Shown here piece by piece: positions 10,225 through 19,069 of a stretch of DNA of 64,000 nucleotides. This DNA is from Halieaceae bacterium. Its GTDB lineage: Bacteria > Pseudomonadota > Gammaproteobacteria > Pseudomonadales > Halieaceae. Made by a program: the position numbers and the translations under genes. The stretch lies in NCBI GenBank assembly GCA_026710905.1, contig JAPOQD010000125.1:1-64000 (forward strand), read 5' to 3'. Under the pieces are notes generated by a model. It did no database searches and was not told the DNA's origin. It was given only the letters and a program-made list of their open reading frames with translations. Position 1 is the stretch's first letter; each line of letters begins with the position of its first letter.

Positions 10225-10312
10225 GGTGGGCTGGCTGAGTGGTCGAAAGCGGCGGTCTTGAAAACCGTTGAACCGTAAGGTTCCCGGGGTTCGAATCCCT
10301 GGCCCACCGCCA
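10225..10312 (+). tRNA. serT: tRNA-Ser (UGA)
   Basis: The 88-base sequence folds as a class II tRNA: acceptor arms GGTGGGC and GCCCACC, a G discriminator and encoded CCA, the T-arm sequence GGTTCGAATCC, and a long variable arm. The anticodon TGA lies at 10259-10261. The same tRNA next to yccA is found in E. coli (serT), supporting the assignment. Confidence 0.97.
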
Positions 10313-10368
10313 TTTTCGATTACCGTGCCGGAAACAACCAGGATATCGTAATACACTGGTTTGTACGC

Positions 10369-10396
10369 TTGATTTTCGAGAAATCTCCTTTATATT
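10369..10396 (+). promoter_or_regulatory. Putative yccA promoter
   Basis: TTGATT at 10369-10374 and TATATT at 10391-10396 are separated by 16 bases. The leader to the yccA ATG at 10594 would be about 190 bases, and no separate gene is recognizable in it. Confidence 0.55.
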
Positions 10397-10593
10397 AGGG
10401 GTAGATTGTCGGGTTCAGGCGTTCGCCGTGAGGGGCAGTCCGGCATTTGCCCTCTGGCGGCTATTTTGCAGCGAATGGTGATTCCATTTTGCGAAAAATA
10501 GCCAATAGCAGGACCGGAGCCGGCTCTTCAGAGAGCATCTCAGTCCCTTCAGACAATGTCGCCCGCGAAGCCTATTACTGTGGAGTTGTAGCC

Positions 10594-11268
10594 ATGCAAG
10601 ACAAAAGCCTTTATACCGCCGACATGACCGGCCTTGAGTCGGTGCTGTCTACCAACAAGGTACTGAAAAATACCTATCTTCTGCTGAGCATGACCCTGTT
10701 GTTCAGTTCCGTAACCGCAGGTCTGGCAATGGCAATGGGCCTTGGTCACGGCGCCGCATTGATACTGATGCTGGTGGGCTTCGGGCTACTGTTCGTGGTC
10801 CATCGCATGGCCGACACCAGCAAGGGCTTGTGGGCCATCTTCGCCTTCACCGGTGTGATGGGAGCGGCTCTTGGGCCCATGCTCAGCTACTACCTGGCGA
10901 TGCCCAACGGCCCAGCCCTGGTACTGCAGGCACTGGGGGGTACTGCCCTGGTTTTCTTTGGCCTTTCCGCCTATGCGTTGACCACCCGCAAGGATTTTTC
11001 CTACATGGGCGGATTTCTGTTCATTGGCCTGCTCATCGCCGTAGTTGCTGGAATTGCCAACATCTTCCTGGGCATTCCGGCGCTGTCACTGACCATTTCG
11101 GCTGTAGTTGTACTGATTATGTCAGGGCTGATTCTGTTTGATACCAGCCGCATCATCAACGGTGGTGAAACCAACTATATTCGCGCTACCGTCGCGCTGT
11201 ACCTGGACATCTACAATCTTTTCATCCACTTGCTGCACCTGCTCACGGCATTGAGTGGCGATGATTGA
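10594..11268 (+). CDS. yccA: Bax inhibitor-1/YccA family membrane protein
   Basis: YccA-type proteins are inner-membrane proteins; in E. coli YccA is a substrate and modulator of the FtsH protease. The 224-residue protein has seven hydrophobic segments and the family end YLDIYNLFIHLLHLLTALSGDD. The start is the ATG at 10594 (MQDKSLYTAD) with a TGGAG site nine bases upstream; the frame is open further upstream but encodes nothing like the family. It is flanked by tRNA-Ser and the tus genes, as tRNA-Ser-yccA-tusE are in Enterobacteria. A good terminator follows. Confidence 0.9.
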   Translation: MQDKSLYTADMTGLESVLSTNKVLKNTYLLLSMTLLFSSVTAGLAMAMGLGHGAALILMLVGFGLLFVVHRMADTSKGLWAIFAFTGVMGAALGPMLSYYLAMPNGPALVLQALGGTALVFFGLSAYALTTRKDFSYMGGFLFIGLLIAVVAGIANIFLGIPALSLTISAVVVLIMSGLILFDTSRIINGGETNYIRATVALYLDIYNLFIHLLHLLTALSGDD

Positions 11269-11290
11269 TTTCGCCGGATTGCGAATGCAG

Positions 11291-11318
11291 GCCCCGGTCA
11301 TGCGCCGGGGCTTTTCAT
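11291..11318 (+). terminator. Rho-independent terminator after yccA
   Basis: GCCCCGG (11291-11297) pairs with CCGGGGC (11305-11311) over a 7-base loop and is followed by TTTTCATTT. It separates yccA from the tus operon. Confidence 0.8.
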
Positions 11319-11340
11319 TTATGGGCCCGATACGGGAAAT

Positions 11341-11733
11341 ATGAAAATATCACTGCTGGTGCTCGGTTCCCCCCTCGCCGGCGCCTCCGCTGACAGCGCC
11401 TACCATTATGCCGACGCGGCCCTGCGTGCCGGCCACGAGATACCGGGCATCTTTTTCTATCACGAGGGCGTGTATCACGGTAATGCTTTTTCCGCCCCCG
11501 CACAGGACGAAACAGACCGGGTGGAGCGCTGGGTGGAATTATCGCGCAGAGGGCCTTCAGAGTTGGTTCTGTGCGTCGCCTCCGCCCTGCGCAGAGGAAT
11601 ACTCGATCAGGCGGAAAGCTCGCGTCGCAGCAGGGCAGCGGGCAATATGCACCCCGCCTTCAACCTGGCCGGGCTCGGTCTGCTGGTGGCTGCCGCCGGC
11701 GAATGTGATCGGCTGCTGACTTTTGGCACCTGA
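11341..11733 (+). CDS. tusD: Sulfurtransferase subunit TusD
   Basis: TusD takes persulfide sulfur from TusA and passes it to TusE within the TusBCD hexamer; the sulfur ends up as 2-thiouridine at U34 of Glu, Gln and Lys tRNAs through MnmA. The 130-residue protein is of the DsrE fold and keeps the active Cys78 in ELVLCVASALRRG, matching Cys78 of E. coli TusD. It begins the compact tusDCBE operon, two bases before tusC. The DsrEFH sulfur-oxidation proteins are related, but no dsr genes are nearby, so the tRNA role is favoured. Confidence 0.92.
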   Translation: MKISLLVLGSPLAGASADSAYHYADAALRAGHEIPGIFFYHEGVYHGNAFSAPAQDETDRVERWVELSRRGPSELVLCVASALRRGILDQAESSRRSRAAGNMHPAFNLAGLGLLVAAAGECDRLLTFGT

Positions 11734-11735
11734 GT

Positions 11736-12095
11736 GTGACGCTTCCCGGGAAACGTCTGCTACTGATTTGCCGGCACTCGCCCTATGCCGGCCAGCTTAG
11801 CCACGGCGCCCTGGATTTCGCCCTGGCGGCCAGTGTGTTTGAGCAGGATCTCACCCTGCTGTTCATGGATGAGGGAGTTTGGCAGTTGCTGCCCAATCAG
11901 CAAGTGGACGGAAAGAGCATAGAAAAAACCCTGGACTCGCTGCCCCTGTATGATTTTGAAGAACTCCACGTAGACCTCGGTTCTCTACACAGCCGCCATC
12001 TGTCAATCACCGACCTGCGCGGTTCGGTGACGCCGCTATCCGCGGCCGAATTGCCTGCTTTTCTCGATAGTTTCGACCAGCTGATCAGTTGCTGA
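11736..12095 (+). CDS. tusC: Sulfurtransferase subunit TusC
   Basis: TusC is a structural member of the TusBCD sulfur relay complex in the cytoplasm. The 119-residue protein shows the DsrF-type start RLLLICRHSPYAGQLSHGALDFALAASVF and the segment LTLLFMDEGVWQLL. The start is GTG at 11736, two bases after the tusD stop, implying coupled translation. It lies between tusD and tusB in the usual order. Confidence 0.9.
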   Translation: MTLPGKRLLLICRHSPYAGQLSHGALDFALAASVFEQDLTLLFMDEGVWQLLPNQQVDGKSIEKTLDSLPLYDFEELHVDLGSLHSRHLSITDLRGSVTPLSAAELPAFLDSFDQLISC

Positions 12096-12096
12096 C

Positions 12097-12393
12097 ATGT
12101 TGTTGCACACCGTTTCCAAAAGCCCTGCCAACAATTCAGCATTAGACAGTTGCCTGCGAAGCCTCGCGGACGGCGCCATCATTCTGCTGCTGGAAGATGG
12201 CGTCTACGCGGCATTGCAGGGCAGCGCCTGGGCCGATGCCATCGCCGACAGTACCGAATACTGTTATGTCATCATGGCGGATGCCGCCGCACGTGGGCTG
12301 GAGGATAAAATTGACCGGCGCTTCCCAACCGCCGGTTACGACGATTTCGTCAGGCTGAGTACCGAGTGTCACGCTGTACAGAGCTGGTATTGA
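12097..12393 (+). CDS. tusB: Sulfurtransferase subunit TusB
   Basis: TusB completes the TusBCD complex. The protein has 98 residues, the usual size, and the DsrH-type start MLLHTVSKSP with GAIILLLEDGVYAAL in the middle. Identity comes from these short motifs and from position between tusC (one base upstream) and tusE (three bases downstream). Confidence 0.88.
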   Translation: MLLHTVSKSPANNSALDSCLRSLADGAIILLLEDGVYAALQGSAWADAIADSTEYCYVIMADAAARGLEDKIDRRFPTAGYDDFVRLSTECHAVQSWY

Positions 12394-12396
12394 CCC

Positions 12397-12699
12397 ATGT
12401 TTGACGACGAAGGATTTCTGCAGGATCCAAATCGGTGGAGCCCGGCTCTGGCCAAGGAGGTCGCGGCCCGTGAATCCCTGGTGCTGACCGCCGAGCACTG
12501 GGAAATCATTACTCTGCTGCGAAACTACTATCAACGCTTTGATGCCTCACCCGCCATGCGGGCCCTGGTGAAGTATTCCTCCCAGGAACTCGGCCCTGAA
12601 AAAGGCCGCAGTATTTATCTGCTCAGCTTGTTCCCCGGCAGCCCTGCCAGGCTGGGCAGTAAAATTGCCGGCTTGCCAAAACCCCACAACTGCCTGTGA
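12397..12699 (+). CDS. tusE: Sulfur relay protein TusE
   Basis: TusE accepts sulfur from TusD and presents it to MnmA bound to tRNA. The 100-residue DsrC-like protein keeps the essential penultimate cysteine (C99, in AGLPKPHNCL) on the flexible C-terminal arm, and the family segments HWEIITLLRNYY and GRSIYLLSLFP. In E. coli tusE lies beside yccA but tusDCB are elsewhere; here all four relay genes form a single operon. Confidence 0.93.
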   Translation: MFDDEGFLQDPNRWSPALAKEVAARESLVLTAEHWEIITLLRNYYQRFDASPAMRALVKYSSQELGPEKGRSIYLLSLFPGSPARLGSKIAGLPKPHNCL

Positions 12700-12720
12700 C
12701 GGCCTGCCGGCTTCAATAGC

Positions 12721-13944
12721 ATGAGCGCCTCGGATCGTTTGAACAAAGGGGTAAGAGGTTTGTCTCATCGGAGGGGGAAACTGGACGCTGAAGAACTTGT
12801 TCAGAGCGGCGGCCCGGCAACCCCGCCCGTGTTCACCGGGAATCCGGAAAAAAACCTGATAACGTCTGCCCAACCCTGGCGCTATGCCTCTCAACTGGCG
12901 CAAAAGGAACGGCGGCTAAACAACATGCTGTCGGAACTTGGCGCACCGGCCGCAGAGGTCCATGCCTCCCCCAGCCACAGTTATCGCATGCGAGTGGAAT
13001 TTCGAATGTGGCATGACGGGGATGAACTGTACTACGCCATGTTTGACCCGGTTGCAGCAAAGACACCGGTTCGGGTAGATACGTTTGATATTGCAGCCGG
13101 CCGTATCCAGCAGGCCATGCCGCTATTGCTGGAGAAGCTGAAGTCCAGTCAGGAATTGCGCAATAAGTTGTTCCAGGTGGAATTTCTAGCCTCCCTGTCG
13201 GGTCAGTTACTGATCACGCTCATCTACCATCGCCAATTGACCGAACTATGGGACAAGCCCGCCAGAGTGGTCGGAGAACAGTTGGATGCCCGTTTCATAG
13301 GCCGGAGCCGAGGGCAGAAACGAGTGCTCACTGTGGACCATGTGGATGAAGTACTGAACGTGGAGGGGAGCGAGTATCAATACCGGCAGCAAGAGCAGGT
13401 GTTTACTCAACCCAATGCCAGGGTCAACGTCAAAATGCTGGCCTGGGCCTGTCAACAAGCCGCTCCCCTCGGCGGCGACCTGCTGGAACTGTATTGTGGC
13501 AACGGAAATTTCAGTATTCCCCTGAGCCGGCATTTTCAGCGTGTGCTTGCCACCGAGGTTTCCCAATCCGCCCTGAACGCGGCGCGCCATAATGCCGCTG
13601 CGAATGGAACAGACAACCTTGACCTGGTCAGACTTTCGGCGCGGGAAGTGATTGAAGCACTGGCCTGCAAGCGGCAGTTCCGCCGCTTGCAGGATATCGG
13701 GCCACTTAGCCAATACGATTTCAGCACGATTTTCGTGGACCCGCCCCGGTCCGGATTGGATCGTGAAACCGAACAACTGGTCAGCCGCTTTGACAACATC
13801 CTGTATATTTCCTGCAATCCGCATACGCTACTCGGCAATTTACACAACATCACCCACACCCATGCCATAAAACGGCTTGCCTTGTTTGACCAGTTCCCCT
13901 ATACCCCGCATATCGAGTGTGGTGTTTATCTTGGCAGGCATTAA
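12721..13944 (+). CDS. trmA: tRNA (uracil-5-)-methyltransferase
   Basis: TrmA methylates U54 in the T-loop of tRNAs with S-adenosylmethionine. The protein has SYRMRVEFRMWHDGDELYY, the AdoMet motif LLELYCGNGNFS, FVDPPRSGLD, and the catalytic Cys in ILYISCNP. At 407 residues it is about 40 longer than E. coli TrmA; the extra part is N-terminal and without family likeness. No ribosome site precedes the ATG at 12721, so the true start may be internal, for example GTG at 12829. It follows tusE by about 20 bases, placing two tRNA modification systems side by side. Confidence 0.93.
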   Translation: MSASDRLNKGVRGLSHRRGKLDAEELVQSGGPATPPVFTGNPEKNLITSAQPWRYASQLAQKERRLNNMLSELGAPAAEVHASPSHSYRMRVEFRMWHDGDELYYAMFDPVAAKTPVRVDTFDIAAGRIQQAMPLLLEKLKSSQELRNKLFQVEFLASLSGQLLITLIYHRQLTELWDKPARVVGEQLDARFIGRSRGQKRVLTVDHVDEVLNVEGSEYQYRQQEQVFTQPNARVNVKMLAWACQQAAPLGGDLLELYCGNGNFSIPLSRHFQRVLATEVSQSALNAARHNAAANGTDNLDLVRLSAREVIEALACKRQFRRLQDIGPLSQYDFSTIFVDPPRSGLDRETEQLVSRFDNILYISCNPHTLLGNLHNITHTHAIKRLALFDQFPYTPHIECGVYLGRH

Positions 13945-13996
13945 CTGCAATATTGCGCCATGTATGGTGCAACATTACGGCTAAGGAGCAGTGGTT

Positions 13997-14275
13997 ATGG
14001 GTTTACTTTCAGAACAACAACTGGATGAGGAACTGGCCAAACTGCCACAATGGCAGCTGCGAGAAGAAAAATTGTTCCGCAGCTTCCGTTTCGCGGATTT
14101 TGTAGAAGCTTTCGGTTTCATGAGTCGGGTAGCGCTATTGGCGGAGACTCGAAACCACCATCCGGAATGGAGCAATGTTTACAACCGAGTGAATATTGAA
14201 CTGGTCAGTCACGACCTTGGTGGTATTACCGAGCGCGATACCCAACTTGCGCTGGCTATCGACAAGCTCAACTGA
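13997..14275 (+). CDS. phhB: 4a-hydroxytetrahydrobiopterin dehydratase (PCD)
   Basis: Pterin-4a-carbinolamine dehydratase recycles the pterin cofactor of aromatic amino acid hydroxylases. The 92-residue protein has the family signature [16 protein letters not shown] and the downstream Asp in ERDTQLA. The start is chosen at the ATG at 13997, which lies 8 bases after AAGGAG (13983-13988); a GTG at 13991 is too close to it. No phenylalanine hydroxylase gene is in the window, so the substrate partner is not known. Confidence 0.88.
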   Translation: MGLLSEQQLDEELAKLPQWQLREEKLFRSFRFADFVEAFGFMSRVALLAETRNHHPEWSNVYNRVNIELVSHDLGGITERDTQLALAIDKLN

Positions 14276-14295
14276 TCAAGCCGGCAGTTCGCTGT

Positions 14296-14919
14296 TCAGG
14301 CGCTGACCTCGCGGTAACGCTGCTCCAGCGCCCGATACAGTTGATCCGCAAAATCCGGCTGGGCGGAATCCAGGGTTTGGGTCAACTCCATCAGGTGTTC
14401 ATTATCTTCTCTGCCCCGCCACAGTTTTTGGTAGGAGCCCGATTGGTACCCGTGGTCCTGGCGGAAAAAATTGAGAACATTCTTGCCAATGTAGGCGACA
14501 TGGAGTTGCCCGAAACTCATGCCCACGGCTTCCATCAGTTCACGGAATATCCGGGGGCAAAAGCTGTGCTCGGCAAGTGCGTGTAAAGCCAGCTTTTCCG
14601 CGGCTTCCAGCACGCCCGCCGAGGATGCCGTGAACTGATCAAGCTCCCGCAGTATACGGTTGACGCTTGGCTCTACACCGCCTTCCCCGGTGATAATTGC
14701 GCTCATGCCAAAGTGCCAGATATCCACTACCTCCAATTGTAGCTGTGGTAAATCCGGGCGCTGTTGTTTCCACCATTTGTAGCCATGGTGGTCCATAAGT
14801 TCAGCACACTCCACCCACACAGCCCGATACCATTCGAAGCCCTGTTCGATCCAGTTCTCGTGCACCCTGGTATTCATCCGGTCCTGCATGACCAGCATTT
14901 CGGTCAGAGCCTGCTTCAT
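14296..14919 (-). CDS. Dimeric dUTP diphosphatase
   Basis: This enzyme hydrolyses dUTP to dUMP, keeping uracil out of DNA. It belongs to the all-alpha NTP pyrophosphatase group (dUTPase_2), not to the common trimeric Dut fold. The 207-residue protein shows the metal-binding motifs ECAELMDHHGYKWWK (about 37-51) and EVVDIWHFGMSA (about 63-74). It is convergent with phhB. Dimeric dUTPases are best known from trypanosomatids, phages and some bacteria. Whether a trimeric dut also exists cannot be told from this window. Confidence 0.82.
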   Translation of the reverse strand: MKQALTEMLVMQDRMNTRVHENWIEQGFEWYRAVWVECAELMDHHGYKWWKQQRPDLPQLQLEVVDIWHFGMSAIITGEGGVEPSVNRILRELDQFTASSAGVLEAAEKLALHALAEHSFCPRIFRELMEAVGMSFGQLHVAYIGKNVLNFFRQDHGYQSGSYQKLWRGREDNEHLMELTQTLDSAQPDFADQLYRALEQRYREVSA

Positions 14920-14987
14920 GTGATTGCTGCCTGAAAATGCAATATTTTCGCTCTTTGAAACATTTGAATGTCGATAGTGGAGACCCC

Positions 14988-17162
14988 TCAGGACGACGCG
15001 GCAATTCGGTCAGACTTCTCTATCTCAACCAGGATGCCCGACAGGTGAGCCATGCCGGAGAGTTTTTCGATATTCCGGTACCCGTCACCGGCCAACAAGT
15101 TGGAATTAACTCCCGGGTGCCGCTGGGCGTGGGACAGCCCATCGGCCTTCTGATGGCCCCAGCACTGGGGAATGGCGACGGTACCTGGCATCATTTCATC
15201 GGTAACTCGCACCGGAATGAATATGGAATCGTATTCCGAGCTGACCTTGACCCACTGCCGGTCCGCCACCCCGATACGCCGCGCATCCCGCGGGCAGATA
15301 TAGGCGTAGTTGGTTTTTTCCTTGACCAGCCTGCTGGAATTGGAAGAGGAGGTATTCATGCGCTTGATTTCGCGCTTGCCGATCAACTTCATCTTGCCGA
15401 GATTGCCAATTTCTTCAGTGAAAAATTTCTCAACAGATTCCTCAAAACGCTGCACATAGGGCTCTGGCGCCAGGTCGACCAGGCGATCACCAGTCAAGAC
15501 CCGCTCGGTGCCGAGAAAATTGCCGCCTTCGTTGTCACTGAGCCGCAGCCCGTGCGGGTGGTCGCGCAGCATGGCTTTGAAGTCCGGTTGTCCGGCCTGT
15601 TTGAGCATGCCGCCAATCAACATTTTGGGCACATTGACAAAACGGAAGCGGGTATGAGCAAGGCGTGCAGCCAATTTCAAGAAGCCGCTGAGAATGCGGT
15701 TGCCCATCAGGGTGATGCCGAACTTGTCCGCCAGACGCACGTACATCCACCACTCTTCCCGTACTTGCGGAGGCGGTTCCAGCACGGCGTCCGCGGCGTA
15801 CAGGTATGGGGTAGGAGTGCAGCCGGTGAAAGACTGCAACGCGTAGGGCATGCCGGGACGCTCCATCCAGGTGGCGGCCGGCAGAATGTAATGGGCCAGA
15901 TTACCGGTTTCGTTACGAAACCAGTCGATGCTGACCAGCAAGTCCAGTTCTCCCAGTGCCTGTTCCAGTCGATTTTCGGGGTTGGGAACTGCCAACACCG
16001 GGTTCGATGCCTCTACTATCATGCCCTTGACCAGTCCGCCAAAAATGTCGTCCGCCACCATGGCGGCAGGCTGCTGACCCGACACGCTGGGCAGGTCATC
16101 CTGCCGATGAAACCCCAGTTTCAGTATCGGGTCGTCCTTGGCCTGGAGGGCGAAATCAATAATACCCTCGCCGATCAGGTTACCGCCCTTGCGATCAAAG
16201 TTACCGGTGATGGCGCTGATCGATTCCAGCAACCAGTAGCACAGGGTTCCGCTGCGCCCTTGATTGACTCCGGTTGCCATATTCAGGGCGGCGCCGTCGG
16301 CGGCAAGGAAGGCCTCAACCAGCTCCCGAAGGGTGTCTGCGGAAATGCCGGTAACCTGTGCTTGCCGCTCCGCGGTCCATGGCGCCACGCAGCGCTTGAG
16401 TTCGTCAAAATTCTTCATATAGCGCTCAATACGGCTGTGCGCCAAGCCATCGCGGCGAATGATTTCGTTGCAAAATGCGGCCAGGAAGTAAACATCCGTA
16501 TCGGGGCGAATAAAGAAATGCTCTCCAATGCGGGCGCTTTCCACGCGGCGGGGGTTGATAAACACAACCCGGCCGCCCCGCTTCACGATGCCGCCAAGGC
16601 GTGCCCTTGAGCGGGGCAAGTGGTACAGAGTGGTTCCGGAAATATCGGGGTTGGCGCCAAGGATCATCATGAACCGGGTATGGTCCACATCGGGATACGC
16701 CAGGCGCATGGGTGAACCATACATATCCCCGTTGACGCGAAACTTGTTCATTGTGTCGCAACTGCCCGTACCGTACATGCGGTTGGAACCCAGCCCCTTG
16801 AAGAATTCGCCCCTGAAAATGGGGGACAGGAGGTTTGCGCCGCCTGGCGCGCCCACGAAATGACCGAACGACTGTGGACCGTTCGCATCGATAATGGCGC
16901 GCATTTTTTCCGCAATTTCGTCCAACGCTTGCCCCCAACTGATGGGAATCCACTCCTCACCCATCCGTTTCATGGGTTTGGTAATGCGGTCGGGGCTGTG
17001 TTGCACCGAGTCGAACCGGGTTCCTTTCACACACGCATAACCATTGGAGACCACGTGTTCCCGGTCGGGCCGGATGTCGGCGATGCGGCCATTCTCCACA
17101 TCCACCTCCAGGCCGCAGAAGGATTCACAAAGAGAGCAAAAGGTCAGCCGGGTATCTGTCAT
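14988..17162 (-). CDS. Molybdopterin-dependent oxidoreductase (DMSO reductase family)
   Basis: The 724-residue protein carries an N-terminal 4Fe-4S motif (C9, C12, C16, C44), several bis-MGD binding segments (for example MMILGANPDISGTT and VFINPRR), and a C-terminal molydopterin dinucleotide-binding domain (after about 600). Cys135 in GTGSCDTMNK lies where the Mo ligand is expected. There is no Tat signal, so it is probably cytoplasmic. The start is the ATG at 17162 (MTDTRLTFCSLC); upstream codons look non-coding. It has no partner subunits next to it, and the substrate cannot be deduced; formate or an organic oxide are among many options for this fold. Confidence 0.85.
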   Translation of the reverse strand: MTDTRLTFCSLCESFCGLEVDVENGRIADIRPDREHVVSNGYACVKGTRFDSVQHSPDRITKPMKRMGEEWIPISWGQALDEIAEKMRAIIDANGPQSFGHFVGAPGGANLLSPIFRGEFFKGLGSNRMYGTGSCDTMNKFRVNGDMYGSPMRLAYPDVDHTRFMMILGANPDISGTTLYHLPRSRARLGGIVKRGGRVVFINPRRVESARIGEHFFIRPDTDVYFLAAFCNEIIRRDGLAHSRIERYMKNFDELKRCVAPWTAERQAQVTGISADTLRELVEAFLAADGAALNMATGVNQGRSGTLCYWLLESISAITGNFDRKGGNLIGEGIIDFALQAKDDPILKLGFHRQDDLPSVSGQQPAAMVADDIFGGLVKGMIVEASNPVLAVPNPENRLEQALGELDLLVSIDWFRNETGNLAHYILPAATWMERPGMPYALQSFTGCTPTPYLYAADAVLEPPPQVREEWWMYVRLADKFGITLMGNRILSGFLKLAARLAHTRFRFVNVPKMLIGGMLKQAGQPDFKAMLRDHPHGLRLSDNEGGNFLGTERVLTGDRLVDLAPEPYVQRFEESVEKFFTEEIGNLGKMKLIGKREIKRMNTSSSNSSRLVKEKTNYAYICPRDARRIGVADRQWVKVSSEYDSIFIPVRVTDEMMPGTVAIPQCWGHQKADGLSHAQRHPGVNSNLLAGDGYRNIEKLSGMAHLSGILVEIEKSDRIAASS

Positions 17163-17336
17163 TTTGAGTATTCTCGAACTTGCGTTGGATTCGTGCAGGG
17201 AGAATTGCTGCCATCCCTGGCGGACACCGGCATCGTAATCGGCTTCGAAGTTTAATGGTAGCGTAACAAGTATCAAGCTTCACATCACGAGGGCAACTAC
17301 CGGCCTGTTCGATCCGCTATTTCCGGAGTGGTCAAA

Positions 17337-17424
17337 TGGTGCCCGAGGCCGGAATCGAACCGGCACGGCCGCAATGGCCGGGAGATTTTAAGTCTCCTGT
17401 GTCTACCAATTCCACCACCCGGGC
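17337..17424 (-). tRNA. tRNA-Leu (UAA)
   Basis: The 88-base class II tRNA has acceptor arms GCCCGGG and CTCGGGC (one G-U pair), an A discriminator and encoded CCA, a long variable arm, and the loop CTTAAAA giving the anticodon UAA. Confidence 0.96.
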
Positions 17425-17511
17425 AAGGCGTCGATGGATGAGAGCGCTGCGTGAAGGAGCGGCATCAATGATACACTGCCGAAGCAATTCCAGACATAAG
17501 GATGTCGATGC

Positions 17512-18864
17512 ATGAGCGCTATGCGAGGCGAGTTCAGTTCCCGTATCGGGTTTGTCCTGGCTGCGGCGGGAAGCGCGGTTGGCCTTGGCAATATTTGGGG
17601 CTTCCCCACTCAGGCCGCCAGTAATGGTGGCGCCGCCTTTCTTCTGGTTTACCTTGTTTTGGCTTTCTCTTTGGCCTACCCGGCGCTCATGGCGGAATTG
17701 ATTATCGGCCGCCATGCCCACGCCAATGCGGTGACAGCCCTGAAAGGTATTGCCCCAGGGCCCGGCAGCCGCCGGCTGGGCGCCGCGACAGGCGGGGCCG
17801 GCTTCATTGTCGCCAGCCTGATACTCAGTTTTTACGCTATTGTAGCGGGTTGGATGATCGCCCATCTGTTGGCGGCCATGGCGGAACTTGCCGGAGCCAG
17901 GGCTACCGCGAACTGGCTGGTGGAATTCACGCTGCCGCGGAATGTGCTTTTCATGGGGCTGTTCATGGCCTTGACCGTAGGCATCATCAGGGGTGGCGTA
18001 TCCGCCGGCATCGAACGCTGGTCCAGAAGGCTGATGCCCACGCTCCTGGTCACCCTGGTGCTACTGGTGGGCTATGTACTGACCCTGGAAGGCGCCATGA
18101 CCGGGTTGAAAATCTACCTGCTGCCCGATTTCAAAGCATTGCTCTCGCCCCAGTTGATCATCAGCGCACTGGGAGCGGCATTTTTTTCCCTCTCGCTGGG
18201 TGTGGGAACCATGCTGGTCTACGGCTCCTATATCAGCGACCGGGAGAATCTACCCGTGCTGGGAGGGGTGGTGACACTGGTGGATATCTCCATCGCCGTG
18301 ATGGCCGGGTTTCTGGTGTTACCGGCCATGTACGTGGCGCTGCACAACGGGGTGGATATCTTCACGGCCGGCGGCGCGCTGATCTCGGAAGACACACTGA
18401 TTTTCACGGTACTGCCCGCCCTGTTTGAGACGATGGGGTTTACCGGTTCGCTGGTAGCGCTGGTTTTCTTCTTCCTGATGACTGTTGCCGCACTCACTTC
18501 CTCCATCTCCATGCTGGAAGTCCCGGTGGCCTATACCATTGAGTCAAGCGCAATCAGCCGGCGGCGCGCGGCGGCTGGCATCGGCGCACTGATCTCCCTG
18601 ATCAGCCTGGCCATACTGCTGAATTTCGAGTTCCTGTTTGGCTTCGTGGTAAGCCTGACCACCCGCTATGCGCAACCATTACTGGGCTTCATGTACTGCC
18701 TGTTCTGCGGCTGGCTGTGGCATCGGGACAGTATCCTGCAGGAGCTGCGCCGCGGTTCGCCCGACGCCGGGAACACCCTGTTCTGGAAGCTCTGGCCCGG
18801 CTACGTGCGCTATGTCTGTCCCGCCATTATTCTATTGATATTCCTGCACAGCCTGCTGGGCTGA
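17512..18864 (+). CDS. Sodium-dependent NSS family symporter
   Basis: The 450-residue protein is a LeuT-fold Na+ symporter of the neurotransmitter:sodium symporter family, which takes up amino acids or similar solutes through the inner membrane. It has about 11 hydrophobic segments. TM1 reads AAAGSAVGLGNIWGFP, where many relatives have Arg instead of the last Gly, the outer gate Arg of LeuT. The ATG at 17512 has an AAGGATG site; an in-frame ATG at 17521 is possible. It lies alone between two tRNA genes, so the substrate cannot be inferred. Confidence 0.88.
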   Translation: MSAMRGEFSSRIGFVLAAAGSAVGLGNIWGFPTQAASNGGAAFLLVYLVLAFSLAYPALMAELIIGRHAHANAVTALKGIAPGPGSRRLGAATGGAGFIVASLILSFYAIVAGWMIAHLLAAMAELAGARATANWLVEFTLPRNVLFMGLFMALTVGIIRGGVSAGIERWSRRLMPTLLVTLVLLVGYVLTLEGAMTGLKIYLLPDFKALLSPQLIISALGAAFFSLSLGVGTMLVYGSYISDRENLPVLGGVVTLVDISIAVMAGFLVLPAMYVALHNGVDIFTAGGALISEDTLIFTVLPALFETMGFTGSLVALVFFFLMTVAALTSSISMLEVPVAYTIESSAISRRRAAAGIGALISLISLAILLNFEFLFGFVVSLTTRYAQPLLGFMYCLFCGWLWHRDSILQELRRGSPDAGNTLFWKLWPGYVRYVCPAIILLIFLHSLLG

Positions 18865-18920
18865 CCCACGTAGGCCGGCAACCGCGTAGTGTTCGCGCCA
18901 AAGCCACTAACAGAAGATAT

Positions 18921-18994
18921 TGGAGGCTGGAGTCGGAATCGAACCGGCGTAAACGGAGTTGCAGTCCGCTGCATGACCACTCTGCCATCCAGCC
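18921..18994 (-). tRNA. tRNA-Cys (GCA)
   Basis: The 74-base tRNA has acceptor arms GGCTGGA and TCCAGCC, the U discriminator expected for tRNA-Cys, encoded CCA, and the anticodon GCA in GGACTGCAACTCC. Confidence 0.96.
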
Positions 18995-19069
18995 CTGAAA
19001 AGCAGGGCGGCTATTCTAGGCAGTTGTTCGAAGCTGTCAAGGAATATTTCACAACATACTGATAAATAA

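Noticed and set aside
11341-12699. tus genes considered as dsrEFH/dsrC of sulfur oxidation
   Set aside because: No dsrAB or other dissimilatory sulfur genes are near, TusD matches the Cys78 position, and the tRNA gene context favours tRNA thiolation.
14937-16610. 557-codon open frame on the plus strand
   Set aside because: It lies antisense to the molybdopterin oxidoreductase, has no ribosome site or domain, and its length comes from the G+C-rich codon pattern of the true gene.
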